A stretch of 64,000 nucleotides of DNA from NCBI RefSeq assembly GCF_036017915.1, contig NZ_CP107929.1:7119001-7183000 (forward strand), given 5' to 3'. The notes under the pieces were generated by a model, which saw only the letters and a program-made list of their open reading frames with translations, was not told the DNA's origin and ran no database searches. The stretch comes from Micromonospora sp. NBC_00421 (GTDB taxonomy: Bacteria > Actinomycetota > Actinomycetes > Mycobacteriales > Micromonosporaceae). Of the stretch, positions 1-8,413 are shown in pieces. How positions within the stretch are numbered: the stretch's first letter is position 1; every line of letters starts with the position of its first letter. The position numbers were made by a program, and so were the translations under genes.

Positions 1-406
1 GCCAGTCCCGCCCCCGGAAGTTGATCCAGGCCAGCGCGTACGCGGCAAGCGAGGCGAAGGCCAGCGGGAACAGCACCGACGGGATGGTGATGGCCAGCGA
101 GTTGATGAAGTAGCTGGCCAACTGCCCCGACGACGAGGAGGACCCGAAGAGCACGTCCTGGTAGTTCTCCAGGGTGAACTGCGGGTCGGTGAAGAAGGTC
201 CACCAGCCGGTGGACTTGATCTCGGCCTCGGGCCGGAACGAGGAGACGAACAGGCCGAACGTCGGGATCGTCCAGAGCAGGGCGATGACGATCGAGACCA
301 GGGTGGCGGTGCGGCTGTTGAGCCGGTTGCGGACCCGGCCGGCCGTGGTGGTCGGTTTCCCGGCCGCCTGGGCGCCGGCTCCGACGGTGGGCGTGGCGGT
401 GGTCAT
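1..406 (-). CDS. Carbohydrate ABC transporter permease, MalG type (partial, cut by window edge)
   Basis: This is the N-terminal part of an inner-membrane permease of a sugar ABC importer. After about 35 residues rich in Ala, Thr and Gly comes a membrane segment (VSIVIALLWTIPTFGLFVSSF), then a periplasmic stretch (TDPQFTLENY), then a second hydrophobic block. This order is typical of MalG/CUT1 permeases. The ATG lies one base after the stop of the neighbouring permease (TGA-G-ATG), so the two are translationally coupled. The C-terminus, including the EAA loop that contacts the ATPase, lies outside the window. The sugar cannot be deduced. Confidence 0.85.
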   Translation of the reverse strand, partial: MTTATPTVGAGAQAAGKPTTTAGRVRNRLNSRTATLVSIVIALLWTIPTFGLFVSSFRPEAEIKSTGWWTFFTDPQFTLENYQDVLFGSSSSSGQLASYFINSLAITIPSVLFPLAFASLAAYALAWINFRGRDW

Positions 407-407
407 C

Positions 408-1457
408 TCAGCCCTCCCGCTGCTGACGCAGGTTGCGGATCTGGTAGATCACGAGCGGGATGACCAGGATGAAGAGGAAGACCGCCAGGGCGGAACCCTG
501 CCCGGCCTCGCCGTACCGGAATGCCTGGTTGTACATCTCGTTGGCGATCACGCTGGTGTCGTAGTTGCCGTTGGTCGCGGTCCGGACGATGTCGAAGACC
601 TTGAGCGTGGCGATCGACAGCGTCACCACCACCACGATCAGCGCCGGTCGGATGCTCGGCATGGTGATCTGCCAGAACATCTGCCACGGGGTGACCCCGT
701 CGAGGCGGGCCGCCTCGACGATGTCGCCGGGGATCGCCTTGATCGCGGCGGCGAGCACCACCATGGCGAAACCGGCCTGGATCCAGACCATGATGACGAT
801 GAGCAACAGCGTGTTGAGCGGGCTCTCCTGGAGCCAGAACCGAGGCTCGCCGCCCAGGCTGACCACTATCTGGTTGAGCAGGCCGATCTGGTCCTGGTCG
901 TCACCGCGGTACGCGTAGACGAACTTCCAGATGATGCTGGCCCCGACGAACGAGATCGCCATCGGCAGGAAGATCAGTGACTTGGCGATGGACTCGAACC
1001 GGGCCTTGTCCACCATGACGGCGTAGAGCAGGCCGAAGGTGGTGGCCACCAGCGGCACCAGCAGCACCCAGATCAGGGTGTTGAGCAGGACCCGGACGAT
1101 CGAGTCCTCGGAGAACATCCAGCCGTAGTTGCGCAGCCCCACCCAGTCGTTGCCACCGGAGTCCATGAAGGAGAGCAGGACGGTCCGGATCGCCGGCCCC
1201 ACCAACCCGATGGCGAGCAGAAGCAACGTCGGCAGCAGGAAGAAGAGCGCGAACAGCCCCTCCCTCGGCTTGCGCCGGCGGGGTAGCGGGGCACCGCCGG
1301 TCGAGGCGGCGACCAACTGCGCCTCCCGACGGCGGGCGAACCAGGCCGGCACCACGTCGAGGAGCAGGAGCAGACCGCCCACCACCGCGACGAAAGCGAT
1401 CAGCCCGTACATCAGCATGAGGAACTTCGGCTGTTCCTCAGCGAAGTCGAACTCCAT
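408..1457 (-). CDS. Carbohydrate ABC transporter permease, MalF type
   Basis: A 349-residue integral membrane permease, partner of the MalG-type protein downstream. Hydrophobic segments lie near residues 11-35, 68-98, 124-148, 160-182 and 216-242, and the list is completed by a C-terminal segment. The EAA loop that docks the ATPase is visible as EAARLDG near residue 248. The chosen ATG has AAGGAGGGTCG directly upstream, which rules out the longer frame. It sits in an operon after the solute-binding lipoprotein, the usual lipoprotein-MalF-MalG order of CUT1 sugar importers. No ATPase gene is seen, and such systems often share MsiK encoded elsewhere. Confidence 0.92.
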   Translation of the reverse strand: MEFDFAEEQPKFLMLMYGLIAFVAVVGGLLLLLDVVPAWFARRREAQLVAASTGGAPLPRRRKPREGLFALFFLLPTLLLLAIGLVGPAIRTVLLSFMDSGGNDWVGLRNYGWMFSEDSIVRVLLNTLIWVLLVPLVATTFGLLYAVMVDKARFESIAKSLIFLPMAISFVGASIIWKFVYAYRGDDQDQIGLLNQIVVSLGGEPRFWLQESPLNTLLLIVIMVWIQAGFAMVVLAAAIKAIPGDIVEAARLDGVTPWQMFWQITMPSIRPALIVVVVTLSIATLKVFDIVRTATNGNYDTSVIANEMYNQAFRYGEAGQGSALAVFLFILVIPLVIYQIRNLRQQREG

Positions 1458-1529
1458 CGACCCTCCTTCAAGGGTTCGGTATCCGACGGTGGCCCGGTCC
1501 GTGGGTACGGACCGGGCCACCGTCGCAGA

Positions 1530-2870
1530 TCACTTCCAGCTGTTTTCGATGCCGCCCAGCACGGTGGCGGTGTCCTTACCGTTGATCCACTCGATCATGC
1601 CCTTCCAGAAGGTGCCGGTGCCCACGGCGGCCGGCATCAGGTCGGAACCGTCGAAGCGGAACACGGTCTTCGGGTCCTGGAGGATGCCCACGGAGAGCTT
1701 GTCCACCGGGTTCGGCACGTTGGCCAGGTCGAGCTTCTTGTTCGCCGACACCCAGTCGCCGATCTTGGCGCGGCTGTTGGCGTACTCGCCGGAGGCGAGG
1801 TAGGTCTGCACCGCCTGCACCTCGGGACGGTCGGCGAAGGCCGCGACGAACTCGCCCGCGCCCAGCACCGGCTTGCCCTGGGCCGGGTCGATGGCCGGGA
1901 AGTAGAACGCGAAGACGTCACCGTCCTCGGCGACCTTGGTGCCCTTGGGCCACTGGTTGGCGTAGAAGGACGCCTGCCGGTGCAGGGCGCACTTGCCGGT
2001 GGTGATCGGGACGCCGGCCTCCTGGAAGGAGGTGGTGGCGATGCTCTTCACGCCGCCGAAGCCGCCGTTGACGTACTTCTCGTTCTTGAGGATGGTGCCG
2101 GCCCGGTTGAGCGCGTCGGCCACCTTCGGGTCGTTGAACGGGATGCCGTGGGTGGTCCACTGGTCGTAGACCTCGGGGCCGGCCGTACGCAGCAGCACGT
2201 CCTCGATCCAGTCGGTGGCCGGCCAGCCGGTCGCGTCCTGGGATTCGATGCCGACGCACCACGGCTTGGTGCCGCTGGCCGCGATGGTGTCGGAGAGCTT
2301 GATCAGCTCGTCCCAGGTGGTGGGGACCGTCCAGCCCTTCTCCTTGAAGGTCTTCGGCGAGTACCAGACGAACGACTTGACGTTAGAGCCCAGCGGGGCG
2401 CCGTAGAACTGGCCGTTGACGGTGCTGTACTTCAGCCAGTCGGGGGAGTAGTTCGCCTCGGCCTCGGTCTTGGTGGCGGCGGCGGCCGGCTTGAGCTTGC
2501 CGGCATCGGCGAACCGCTTGAGCAGGCCCGGCTGGGGGATGAAGGCCAGGTCGGGCGCATTGCCGCCGTCGACGCGCACGGGCAGCTGGGCCTCGAACTC
2601 GCCGGAGCCCTCGTGGTCGATCTCGATGCCGGTGCAGTCCTCGAACTGCTTCCAGGACTGGGCCAGCCGGTCGGCCTCGATGTCCCGGATCGACGAGTAG
2701 ACGGTGACCTTCTTGCCGTCGTTGTCGCCGTACTTCTCGTATGCGGCGCACTCGGCCGAGCCCGCGTTGCTGCTCTTCTTGTCGTTGCCGGTGCCACAGG
2801 CGGCGGCGCCGAGGGCCAGCCCCAGCACGCCGGCGATCGCGAGAGCCTGGCGTGATCTGGCAAACGCCAT
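1530..2870 (-). CDS. Extracellular sugar-binding lipoprotein of an ABC importer
   Basis: A 446-residue solute-binding protein (SBP family 1) that captures a carbohydrate outside the membrane and delivers it to the two permeases downstream. The N-terminus is a lipoprotein signal (basic start, hydrophobic core, GAAAC at residues 21-25, Cys25 being the lipidated residue). The mature part shows the family hallmarks VTVYSSIRDIEADRL and PDLAFIPQPG. The ATG was chosen because AAGGAGAACGGC precedes it and because the longer frame would bury the signal peptide. A LacI-type operator lies about 75 bases upstream, so repression relieved by a sugar is likely. The substrate is unknown. Confidence 0.93.
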   Translation of the reverse strand: MAFARSRQALAIAGVLGLALGAAACGTGNDKKSSNAGSAECAAYEKYGDNDGKKVTVYSSIRDIEADRLAQSWKQFEDCTGIEIDHEGSGEFEAQLPVRVDGGNAPDLAFIPQPGLLKRFADAGKLKPAAAATKTEAEANYSPDWLKYSTVNGQFYGAPLGSNVKSFVWYSPKTFKEKGWTVPTTWDELIKLSDTIAASGTKPWCVGIESQDATGWPATDWIEDVLLRTAGPEVYDQWTTHGIPFNDPKVADALNRAGTILKNEKYVNGGFGGVKSIATTSFQEAGVPITTGKCALHRQASFYANQWPKGTKVAEDGDVFAFYFPAIDPAQGKPVLGAGEFVAAFADRPEVQAVQTYLASGEYANSRAKIGDWVSANKKLDLANVPNPVDKLSVGILQDPKTVFRFDGSDLMPAAVGTGTFWKGMIEWINGKDTATVLGGIENSWK

Positions 2871-2942
2871 GCCGTTCTCCTTCCTTGCCGGCGCGCCCAC
2901 AGGTGGGGGAACCCGACGCCGGTCCGATGAGTCGTCCCCACA

Positions 2943-2956
2943 TGTAAGCGCTTGCA
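2943..2956. promoter_or_regulatory. LacI-family operator
   Basis: The site reads TGTAAGCGCTTGCA, an imperfect palindrome around a CG centre with two mismatched positions. It matches the AAGCGCTT core recognised by sugar-responsive LacI-family repressors. It lies about 75 bases upstream of the sugar-binding lipoprotein start. No LacI gene lies inside the window, so the regulator may lie beyond the left edge. Confidence 0.75.
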
Positions 2957-3147
2957 TCCCGATCGGTCCACCCCCCTGGCGGACACGGCCCGGTAACAAT
3001 CGCGAAACCCCCTCATCCGAGGTGGGTGCGCTCCCACCCGTGCTCGTCGGACAGGGGTGGGCAGGGGGTTCACCACCTTTTCATCGATGGCGATACCTGC
3101 CACTCTCGGGGTAGGCGATTGAAGGATCTCGACATCGGAGGTGCTGG

Positions 3148-3924
3148 ATGCGTAGACGGTGGTGGAGCCCGGTGGTGGCGGCCGTGCTGGTCGGCGGGGT
3201 GCTTGTCCCGGCCGGCCCGGCGTGGGCCGCCGCGCCCACGTTCAAGGTGCCGTTCCCGTGCGGCCAGTCCTGGTCCGGCCAGACCCGCTCGGACCACAGC
3301 CCGGCCAACGCGGTGGACTTCAACCGCACCGACGACCTCGGCGATCCGGTGGTGGCCAGCGCCCCCGGCACCGTCGACCGGGTCACCGACCTCGGCGGGA
3401 CGAGCTACGGCAAGTACGTCCGGATCGACCACGGCGGCGGTTACACGACGTACTACGCCCACCTCAACGGCTTCAACGTCTCGGTCGGCCAGCGGGTCGG
3501 CTACGGCAAGGTGATCGGCTGGGTCGGCAGCACGGGCGGGTCCACCGGCCCGCACCTGCACTACGAGCAGCGCCTCGACGGTGCCGACATCAAGGTCAGG
3601 TTCAACGGCACGCTCGCGCTGTACTGGGGCACCAAGACGTACACCAGCGGCAACGACTGCGCCAGCGGCACCGGATCGGGCACGGTCGACACCGCCGGGG
3701 CCCCGCTGACCGTCCGGTCCGGGCCGGGCACCGGCTACTCGTCAGTCGGCACGGTCGCCGACGGCGCCAAGGTCACCATCGGGTGCCAGACCAGCGGCAC
3801 CACGGTCACCGGCACCTTCGGCACCAGTTCGATCTGGGACCGGATCGGCTCCGGCCGGTTCATCGCCGACGCCTACGTCTACACCGGCCACGACGGCTAC
3901 ATCCCGAACGTGCCCCGCTGCTGA
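3148..3924 (+). CDS. Secreted M23-family peptidoglycan peptidase with C-terminal SH3-like domain
   Basis: A 258-residue exported cell-wall hydrolase. A Sec signal peptide (MRRRWW start, hydrophobic core, AWA-AAP cleavage region near residue 28) is followed by an M23/LytM domain whose zinc ligands are visible as H50, D57 and the HLH of PHLHYE (H136/H138), with the catalytic YAH around residue 105. The rest (LTVRSGPGTGYSSVGTV) is a bacterial SH3-like domain, often a cell-wall binding module. GGAGGTGCTGG precedes the ATG. It is transcribed divergently from the ABC importer and ends in a strong hairpin. Confidence 0.92.
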   Translation: MRRRWWSPVVAAVLVGGVLVPAGPAWAAAPTFKVPFPCGQSWSGQTRSDHSPANAVDFNRTDDLGDPVVASAPGTVDRVTDLGGTSYGKYVRIDHGGGYTTYYAHLNGFNVSVGQRVGYGKVIGWVGSTGGSTGPHLHYEQRLDGADIKVRFNGTLALYWGTKTYTSGNDCASGTGSGTVDTAGAPLTVRSGPGTGYSSVGTVADGAKVTIGCQTSGTTVTGTFGTSSIWDRIGSGRFIADAYVYTGHDGYIPNVPRC

Positions 3925-3932
3925 GACCGGGG

Positions 3933-3969
3933 GTCGCCGGGTCGGGGTGACCTGCCCCGGCCCGGCGAC
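3933..3969 (+). terminator. Hairpin terminator after the M23 peptidase
   Basis: A 15-base stem with one mismatch (arms 3933-3947 and 3955-3969) closes a 7-base loop nine bases after the stop codon. It has no U-tract, as is usual in GC-rich actinomycetes. It lies between convergent genes and may stop transcription from both sides. Confidence 0.65.
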
Positions 3970-4000
3970 GACCCCGCAGCGGCCTGTGGGGCGGCGACAG

Positions 4001-4495
4001 TCAGTTGTTGAGCTGCCAGATCGAGAAGTTCAGCGCGGCGGCGAAGGTGACCCAGGCCCAGTAGGGCAGCAGCAGGGCCGCCGCCGGCCGGGAGATCCGC
4101 CGGAAGGCGACCACCGTGACCGCGATCGCCAGCCACATCAGCACGATCTCGGCGAACGCCAGACCGTAACGGCCGGCGCCGAAGAAGAGCGGGGTCCAGA
4201 CCGCGTTCAGCACCAGCTGGACCGACCAGGCCCAGAGTGCGGGGCCGAAGCCGACCCGCCGCCAGACCAGCCAGCCGGCGACCGCGATCATCGCGTAGAG
4301 CAGGGTCCAGACCGGGCCGAACAGCCACGAGGGCGGGGCCCAGGCCGGTTGCCGCAGGGCGGCGTACTCGTCGCTGGTGCCGGACACCCCCAGCCCGCCG
4401 ATCGCGGCGGCGACCGTGACGGCGGCGCCGAAGCCGAGCAGCGCCCACCAGGTCCGTGCGGTGCCGGCCCGCCGGTCGCTCCGGGTTGTCTCCAT
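4001..4495 (-). CDS. TspO/MBR family tryptophan-rich sensory protein
   Basis: A 164-residue membrane protein of the TspO/translocator family, small five-helix proteins that bind porphyrins and related ligands. The family signature WAPPSWLFGPVWTLLYAMI is clear near residues 50-70, followed by LNAVWTPLFFGAGRYGLAF and a final WVTFAAALNFSIWQLN. Five hydrophobic segments are visible. The start is uncertain between ATG 4495 and a TTG six bases upstream (4501). GGGGAAATATC fits the TTG slightly better. The downstream M23 gene is convergent. Confidence 0.9.
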   Translation of the reverse strand: METTRSDRRAGTARTWWALLGFGAAVTVAAAIGGLGVSGTSDEYAALRQPAWAPPSWLFGPVWTLLYAMIAVAGWLVWRRVGFGPALWAWSVQLVLNAVWTPLFFGAGRYGLAFAEIVLMWLAIAVTVVAFRRISRPAAALLLPYWAWVTFAAALNFSIWQLNN

Positions 4496-4577
4496 AGTCA
4501 AGATATTTCCCCGGTACGCCCCGACAAACCCGTCACCACGCCGCCGGCCCGACCGGGGAACCAGCCGGACGGCAAGA

Positions 4578-4646
4578 CGCCGGGGTCGTCGATGCCGGAT
4601 GCTCCTGTCTGGGAGGACGGAGCATCCGGTGGCGACGACCCCGGCG
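4578..4646 (-). terminator. Long inverted repeat, probable terminator of the GPGG microprotein gene
   Basis: Two perfect stems of 14 bases (4578-4591 with 4633-4646) and 11 bases (4595-4605 with 4619-4629) are separated by a 3-base internal mismatch around a 13-base loop. The hairpin lies 20 bases downstream of the microprotein stop and 83 bases upstream of tspO, so on the minus strand it would separate the two. It is much longer than the other terminators in this window. Confidence 0.6.
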
Positions 4647-4665
4647 GGTCAGGTGTGGACCGGTG

Positions 4666-4809
4666 TCAACTGAAGATGCTGACACCACCCGGGCCGACCA
4701 ACAGGCCGACCACGATGAGGACGACGCCCCACAGGATCTGCCGGCGGAACAGCGCGAGGATGCCGGCGACCACGAGTACGACTGCGAGAATCCAGAGAAT
4801 CAGCTCCAT
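4666..4809 (-). CDS. GPGG-motif small membrane protein
   Basis: A 47-residue protein with two hydrophobic segments (ELILWILAVVLVVAGILAL and ILWGVVLIVVGLLVG) joined by the basic turn FRRQ, ending VGPGGVSIFS. The GPGG motif after the second helix identifies a widespread actinobacterial microprotein family of unknown function. It most likely sits in the membrane as a helical hairpin. No convincing Shine-Dalgarno sequence precedes the ATG. It is easily missed because of its size. Confidence 0.85.
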   Translation of the reverse strand: MELILWILAVVLVVAGILALFRRQILWGVVLIVVGLLVGPGGVSIFS

Positions 4810-4851
4810 GGCTGCTGAATACCCGGCGGTCCGATCCCGAAAACCTGCTTC

Positions 4852-5574
4852 TCAGTTGATCTGGTCTCCCAGATGGAAGACGCTGTACGCCTGCTTGATC
4901 ACCGGGTGGGCGACGTTGCGCACCCGTACCCCGCCGGGGGTGACGCCGCGCTCGGTGCCGGCGTGCGCGTGCCCGTGCAGGGCGAGCGCCGTCGGCGCCG
5001 AGTCGATCGCCTGACCGAGCTGGTACGACCCGAGGAACGGATAGATCTCCAGCGGCTCACCGGCCAGGGTGTCCGGCACCGGGGCGTAGTGGGTGAGCGC
5101 GACGAGCAGGTCGCAGTCCAGCCCGCGCAGCGCCTCGCCCAACGCCGCCGCGCTCTCGTTGCTGGTGCGGACGAAGGACTTCATCTCCGGCTCGCCGAAG
5201 TCGCTGGCGCACCGGCCGGCGAACCCGCCACCGAAGCCCTTGACCCCGGCCACCCCGAGCCGGCCACCGGGGCACTCCAGCACCGTGCCGGTCCCCTCCA
5301 GCACGGTGATGCCGGCATCCTCCAGCACCTTGACCACCTGCGGCACCTGATCGCACTGGTGGTCGTGGTTGCCCAGCACGGTGATCACCGGCACCCCGAG
5401 GCCACCGAACTCCTGGGCGACGCAGCGGGCCTCGGCCTCGGTGCCGTGCCGGGTCAGGTCGCCGGCGAGCAGCAGCACGTCGGCACAGTCGGGCAACTCC
5501 TCCAGGGCCGGGCGGAACCGACCCAGCACGTCGGCGTCCAGGTGGACGTCGCCGACGGCGGCGATCCGGATCAT
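4852..5574 (-). CDS. Metallophosphoesterase (calcineurin-like)
   Basis: A 240-residue cytosolic metallophosphoesterase. All the metal-binding blocks are present: GDVHLD near residue 8, AGDLTRHG near residue 37, GNHDHQ near residue 68, a TH motif (ALTHYAP) and GHAHAGTERG near the C-terminus. The family hydrolyses phosphomono- or diesters with two bound metals; the substrate here cannot be read from sequence. GAGGAGACCCG precedes the ATG. It is the last gene of a minus-strand cluster with the BON and nucleotidyltransferase genes (ten bases from the BON stop). Confidence 0.9.
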   Translation of the reverse strand: MIRIAAVGDVHLDADVLGRFRPALEELPDCADVLLLAGDLTRHGTEAEARCVAQEFGGLGVPVITVLGNHDHQCDQVPQVVKVLEDAGITVLEGTGTVLECPGGRLGVAGVKGFGGGFAGRCASDFGEPEMKSFVRTSNESAAALGEALRGLDCDLLVALTHYAPVPDTLAGEPLEIYPFLGSYQLGQAIDSAPTALALHGHAHAGTERGVTPGGVRVRNVAHPVIKQAYSVFHLGDQIN

Positions 5575-5584
5575 CGGGTCCTCC

Positions 5585-5851
5585 TCACGGCAGCTCCTCG
5601 ACCTGGGCCGGCGCCTGGGCGCGGATCACGCCGATGTCGCTGGTGACCGCCTCGTCCGGGAAGCGTTCGGCCACCCGACGCAGGATCTCCGCCCGGCGGT
5701 GCGGGCTCTCCACCTCGCCGGTCAGGACCAGGCCACGCTCCCGGCGGACCACTGTGATGCCCTGCTCGGCCACGTCCGGGTCCTCGGTCAGCAGCCGTTG
5801 GATCGCCGCCTCGACGTAGTCGTCCGGCGGGCCGGCGCTGTGCTCGGTCAC
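5585..5851 (-). CDS. BON-domain protein
   Basis: An 88-residue protein made of a single BON-like fold (VEAAIQRLLTEDPDVAEQGITVVRRERGLVLTGEV, then RRAEILRRVAERFP). BON domains are thought to bind phospholipids or act as small interaction modules; no signal peptide is seen. The GTG start overlaps the stop of the upstream nucleotidyltransferase (GTGA), so translation is coupled. The pair and the phosphoesterase form one transcription unit. Confidence 0.8.
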   Translation of the reverse strand: MTEHSAGPPDDYVEAAIQRLLTEDPDVAEQGITVVRRERGLVLTGEVESPHRRAEILRRVAERFPDEAVTSDIGVIRAQAPAQVEELP

Positions 5852-6453
5852 GGGGTCTCCCTTTCCTCGGGGATGCGGGCGTACGGCACCGGCGTGCCCC
5901 CGTACGGGACGACGTCGAGCCGGTCCAGCAGCATCAGGAACGCTTCGGCGTACGGCGAGTGCTGGGTCTCCTTCCGTACCCGCTCCCAGTCGATCTGTTC
6001 GCGCAGCGACCGGGCCAACGGCAGGCCCCGGGCGAAGTCGCAGTAGTGCTGGGAGAAGCTGAGCAGCTTGTGCACCATCAGCCGGGTCGCCGACAGCACC
6101 GGCATCCGGATGGCGTCCACCGGGCGGACCACGGTGTCGGCGAGGGTCTCCTGGGTGACCGGGGTCTCCACCGGTCGGTGGATCAGGTCCACCATCCGCC
6201 CGTCGTCGTAGACCTTGACCAGCCAGTCCTCCGGCGGTCGCTCGGCGGTGAAGCCCTCGTCGGTAAGCGCCTCCAACGCCCGCTCGACATGCTCCTCGGG
6301 GAGCAGGAAGTCCACGTCGTGCTCGCTGGAGTGGCCGCCGTGCGCATAGACGGCGAAGCTGCCGCCGAGGGCGAAGGGGATCTCGTTCTGCTTGAGCACG
6401 GCGGCGACCCGCTTGAGGGTGTGCAGGAGGCTGACGTCCCCGCGCTCGGCCAT
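5848..6453 (-). CDS. Nucleotidyltransferase-fold protein
   Basis: A 201-residue protein with the nucleotidyltransferase signature GGSFAVYAHGG followed by the metal-binding DVDFLL, then a C-terminal helical part (LMVHKLLSFSQHYCDF). Such proteins resemble the AbiEii/MNT-type minimal nucleotidyltransferases, but no HEPN antitoxin or toxin partner is adjacent. The partner is instead a BON protein with an overlapping start. A housekeeping role is as likely as a toxin role. The ATG was chosen for GGGAGCGACCAG upstream. Confidence 0.75.
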   Translation of the reverse strand: MAERGDVSLLHTLKRVAAVLKQNEIPFALGGSFAVYAHGGHSSEHDVDFLLPEEHVERALEALTDEGFTAERPPEDWLVKVYDDGRMVDLIHRPVETPVTQETLADTVVRPVDAIRMPVLSATRLMVHKLLSFSQHYCDFARGLPLARSLREQIDWERVRKETQHSPYAEAFLMLLDRLDVVPYGGTPVPYARIPEERETP

Positions 6454-6609
6454 CTGGTCGCTCCCGTCGTGGATTATCGGTGGGAAATGACGTTGCGTAC
6501 CCGGCTGTCCGCCCGCCCACACCTGGGTCGGCGTGTCGATCCGGCTATCACCTACTCAAGTGGGATCAACCGGGCAGCCGGCAAGCGCGGGTCGGATAGC
6601 CTGTGGAGG

Positions 6610-7350
6610 GTGGCCAGAGCGCGGCGCGTGACCGACCGTAGGGCCCGACTGCGTCGCGTCGCGTTGATCGGCATCGACGGTTCGGGCAAGACCACCCAGG
6701 CGTACCGGCTCGCCGCCGCCCTCACCGCGGCCGGGCGGCCGGCCACCTACCACCGCAACGCGAGTGGCAGGCGCTGGCTCGGCCGGGTCGCCCACCGCTT
6801 CGGCCGTACCGACGCGCAGCTGCTGGTGGGTCGGGACGGGATGATCGCCGTGGAGTCCGTACTGCGCTGGCTGGCCATCGCCGCCGCGCTGCTCAGCTGC
6901 CTGGTGACCGGTCGCACTGCCGTGATGGACCGCTACTCCGCCTGTCAGTACGCCAGCATCCGGGCGCACGGTGGGCAGCGGTGGGAGCGGCTGGCCCGGG
7001 TCGGCTACCGGGTCTTCCCCGCACCGCAGGTCACCTTCCTGCTGGCCGTCGACCCGGTCGAGGCGTACCAGCGGATCGAGCGGCGGGGCGAGGACCACGA
7101 GACGATGGGCTGGTTGACCGCCGCCGATGCGGCCTACCGGTCGTTGCCGGAATATCCGGGCTTCGTGGTGGTCGACGCGGCTGGTGGGCCGGACGAGGTG
7201 TCCCGGCGGATCCGGGCGCACCTGGCGCGCTGGCTGCCGCCGGAGGAGGCCGGGTCGACGGTCGACGGCCCGCCGGACGACACCGGGCCGTCCGCCCCGA
7301 AGGTCGACGACGTGGCCAGGGAGCCGGTCGCGGCTCAGACCGGACCGTAG
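6610..7350 (+). CDS. Thymidylate-kinase-like P-loop kinase
   Basis: A 246-residue protein with a Walker A loop GIDGSGKTT near residue 21, the DRYSACQYAS motif of dTMP kinases (DR-Y/H) in the middle and a LID-like arginine-rich region (RIERRGEDHE). It probably phosphorylates dTMP or a related nucleotide, but the long central insertion and the Pro/Asp-rich tail after residue 220 depart from canonical Tmk. The start is a GTG with no useful Shine-Dalgarno spacing; TAGCCT lies exactly 7 bases upstream, as expected for a leaderless transcript. A second GTG at 6628 is possible. Confidence 0.8.
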   Translation: MARARRVTDRRARLRRVALIGIDGSGKTTQAYRLAAALTAAGRPATYHRNASGRRWLGRVAHRFGRTDAQLLVGRDGMIAVESVLRWLAIAAALLSCLVTGRTAVMDRYSACQYASIRAHGGQRWERLARVGYRVFPAPQVTFLLAVDPVEAYQRIERRGEDHETMGWLTAADAAYRSLPEYPGFVVVDAAGGPDEVSRRIRAHLARWLPPEEAGSTVDGPPDDTGPSAPKVDDVAREPVAAQTGP

Positions 7351-7463
7351 GCCGGGCGATTCCACCGGACCGGCGGAGGCGCGTCAGGCTGCGGAAATGG
7401 AAGTCTGGGCCGGCAAGGCCCCCCACCCGGGGGATACTTCCTGTCGGATCCGCGCGGTCGTGG

Positions 7464-7501
7464 TTGACGCTCGCGGCTCGTGAAAGTAAGTTTCATCCGT
7501 G
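7464..7501 (+). promoter_or_regulatory. Leaderless sigma-70 promoter of the MurR-type gene
   Basis: TTGACG at 7464-7469, a 17-base spacer, TAAGTT at 7487-7492 and then 6 bases before the GTG at 7499. The predicted transcription start falls on or next to the start codon, and no Shine-Dalgarno sequence is present. Confidence 0.75.
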
Positions 7502-8413
7502 GCGAAGAGTCCGAAGATTTCTGCGAGTCACGAGCCGGGTGGACTGATCGTCCACATCAGTGGCCTGCTCCCGTCGCTGTCCCCCGCCGAGCAGCGGGTC
7601 GCCCGGCTGGTCGTCGCGGATCCGGCCGCCGCCGCCCGTCGGACCATCACCGACCTCGCCACCGCCGCCGAGACCTCCGAGGCCACCGTCATCCGGTTCT
7701 GCCGGTCCGTCGGCATGGACGGCTACCCGCAGCTGCGGATCCGGCTCGCGGCCGAGGCCGCCCGACGGGTCGAGCCACCGGACGCCCGGGTGGTCGGCGG
7801 CGACATCCCGCCCGGCGCCGACCTGGCGCAGATCATCGCCACCATCGCCTTCAACGACGCGCGGGCCGTCGAGGAGACCGCCGAGCAGCTCGACCCGGCG
7901 GTCTGCGAGCAGGTCGTCGAGGCGATCGTCAGCGCCGGCCGGATCGAGGTCTACGGCGCCGGCGCAAGTGGCTTCGTCGCCTCCGACTTCCAGCAGAAGT
8001 TGCACCGCATCGGCCGGATCGCCTTCTCCTTCCCGGACGTGCACACCGCGTTGACCTCCGCCGCCCTGCTCGGCAAGGGCGACGTGGCGATCGGCATCTC
8101 GCACACCGGTACCACGTCCGACGTGATCGAGGTGCTCGAACAGGCCCGGTCCCGGGGTGCGGTCACCGTCGCGCTCACCAACTTCCCCCGCTCGCCGATC
8201 ACCGAGGTCGCCGACTACGTCCTCACCACCGCCGCCCGCGAGACGACCTACCGTTCGGGCGCGATGGCCAGCCGGCTGGCCCAGCTCACCGTGGTGGACT
8301 GCCTCTTCGTCGGAGTGGCCGCCCGGAACCGGACCCGGGCCCGCCGGGCGCTGGAGGTCACCGCCGAGGCGGTCCGCACACACCGGGTCGGCGGCAGCCG
8401 GAGGCGCTCGTGA
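7499..8413 (+). CDS. murR: MurR/RpiR-family transcriptional regulator
   Basis: A 304-residue regulator: an N-terminal RpiR helix-turn-helix (LSPAEQRVARLVVADPAAA, then TSEATVIRFCRSVGMDGYPQLR) and a C-terminal SIS sugar-phosphate domain (VYGAGASGFVASDF, GISHTGTTSDVIEVLE). In this family the SIS domain senses phosphosugars. The next gene is murQ, and its start overlaps this stop (GTGA), so the likely ligand is MurNAc-6-phosphate and the likely target is this same promoter. The promoter is a near-consensus leaderless one. Confidence 0.92.
   Translation: MAKSPKISASHEPGGLIVHISGLLPSLSPAEQRVARLVVADPAAAARRTITDLATAAETSEATVIRFCRSVGMDGYPQLRIRLAAEAARRVEPPDARVVGGDIPPGADLAQIIATIAFNDARAVEETAEQLDPAVCEQVVEAIVSAGRIEVYGAGASGFVASDFQQKLHRIGRIAFSFPDVHTALTSAALLGKGDVAIGISHTGTTSDVIEVLEQARSRGAVTVALTNFPRSPITEVADYVLTTAARETTYRSGAMASRLAQLTVVDCLFVGVAARNRTRARRALEVTAEAVRTHRVGGSRRRS

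Noticed and set aside
5848..6453. AbiE-type toxin-antitoxin pair with the BON gene
   Set aside because: The fold of the larger protein fits a nucleotidyltransferase, but a BON protein is not an AbiEi antitoxin and no other toxin-antitoxin mark is present.
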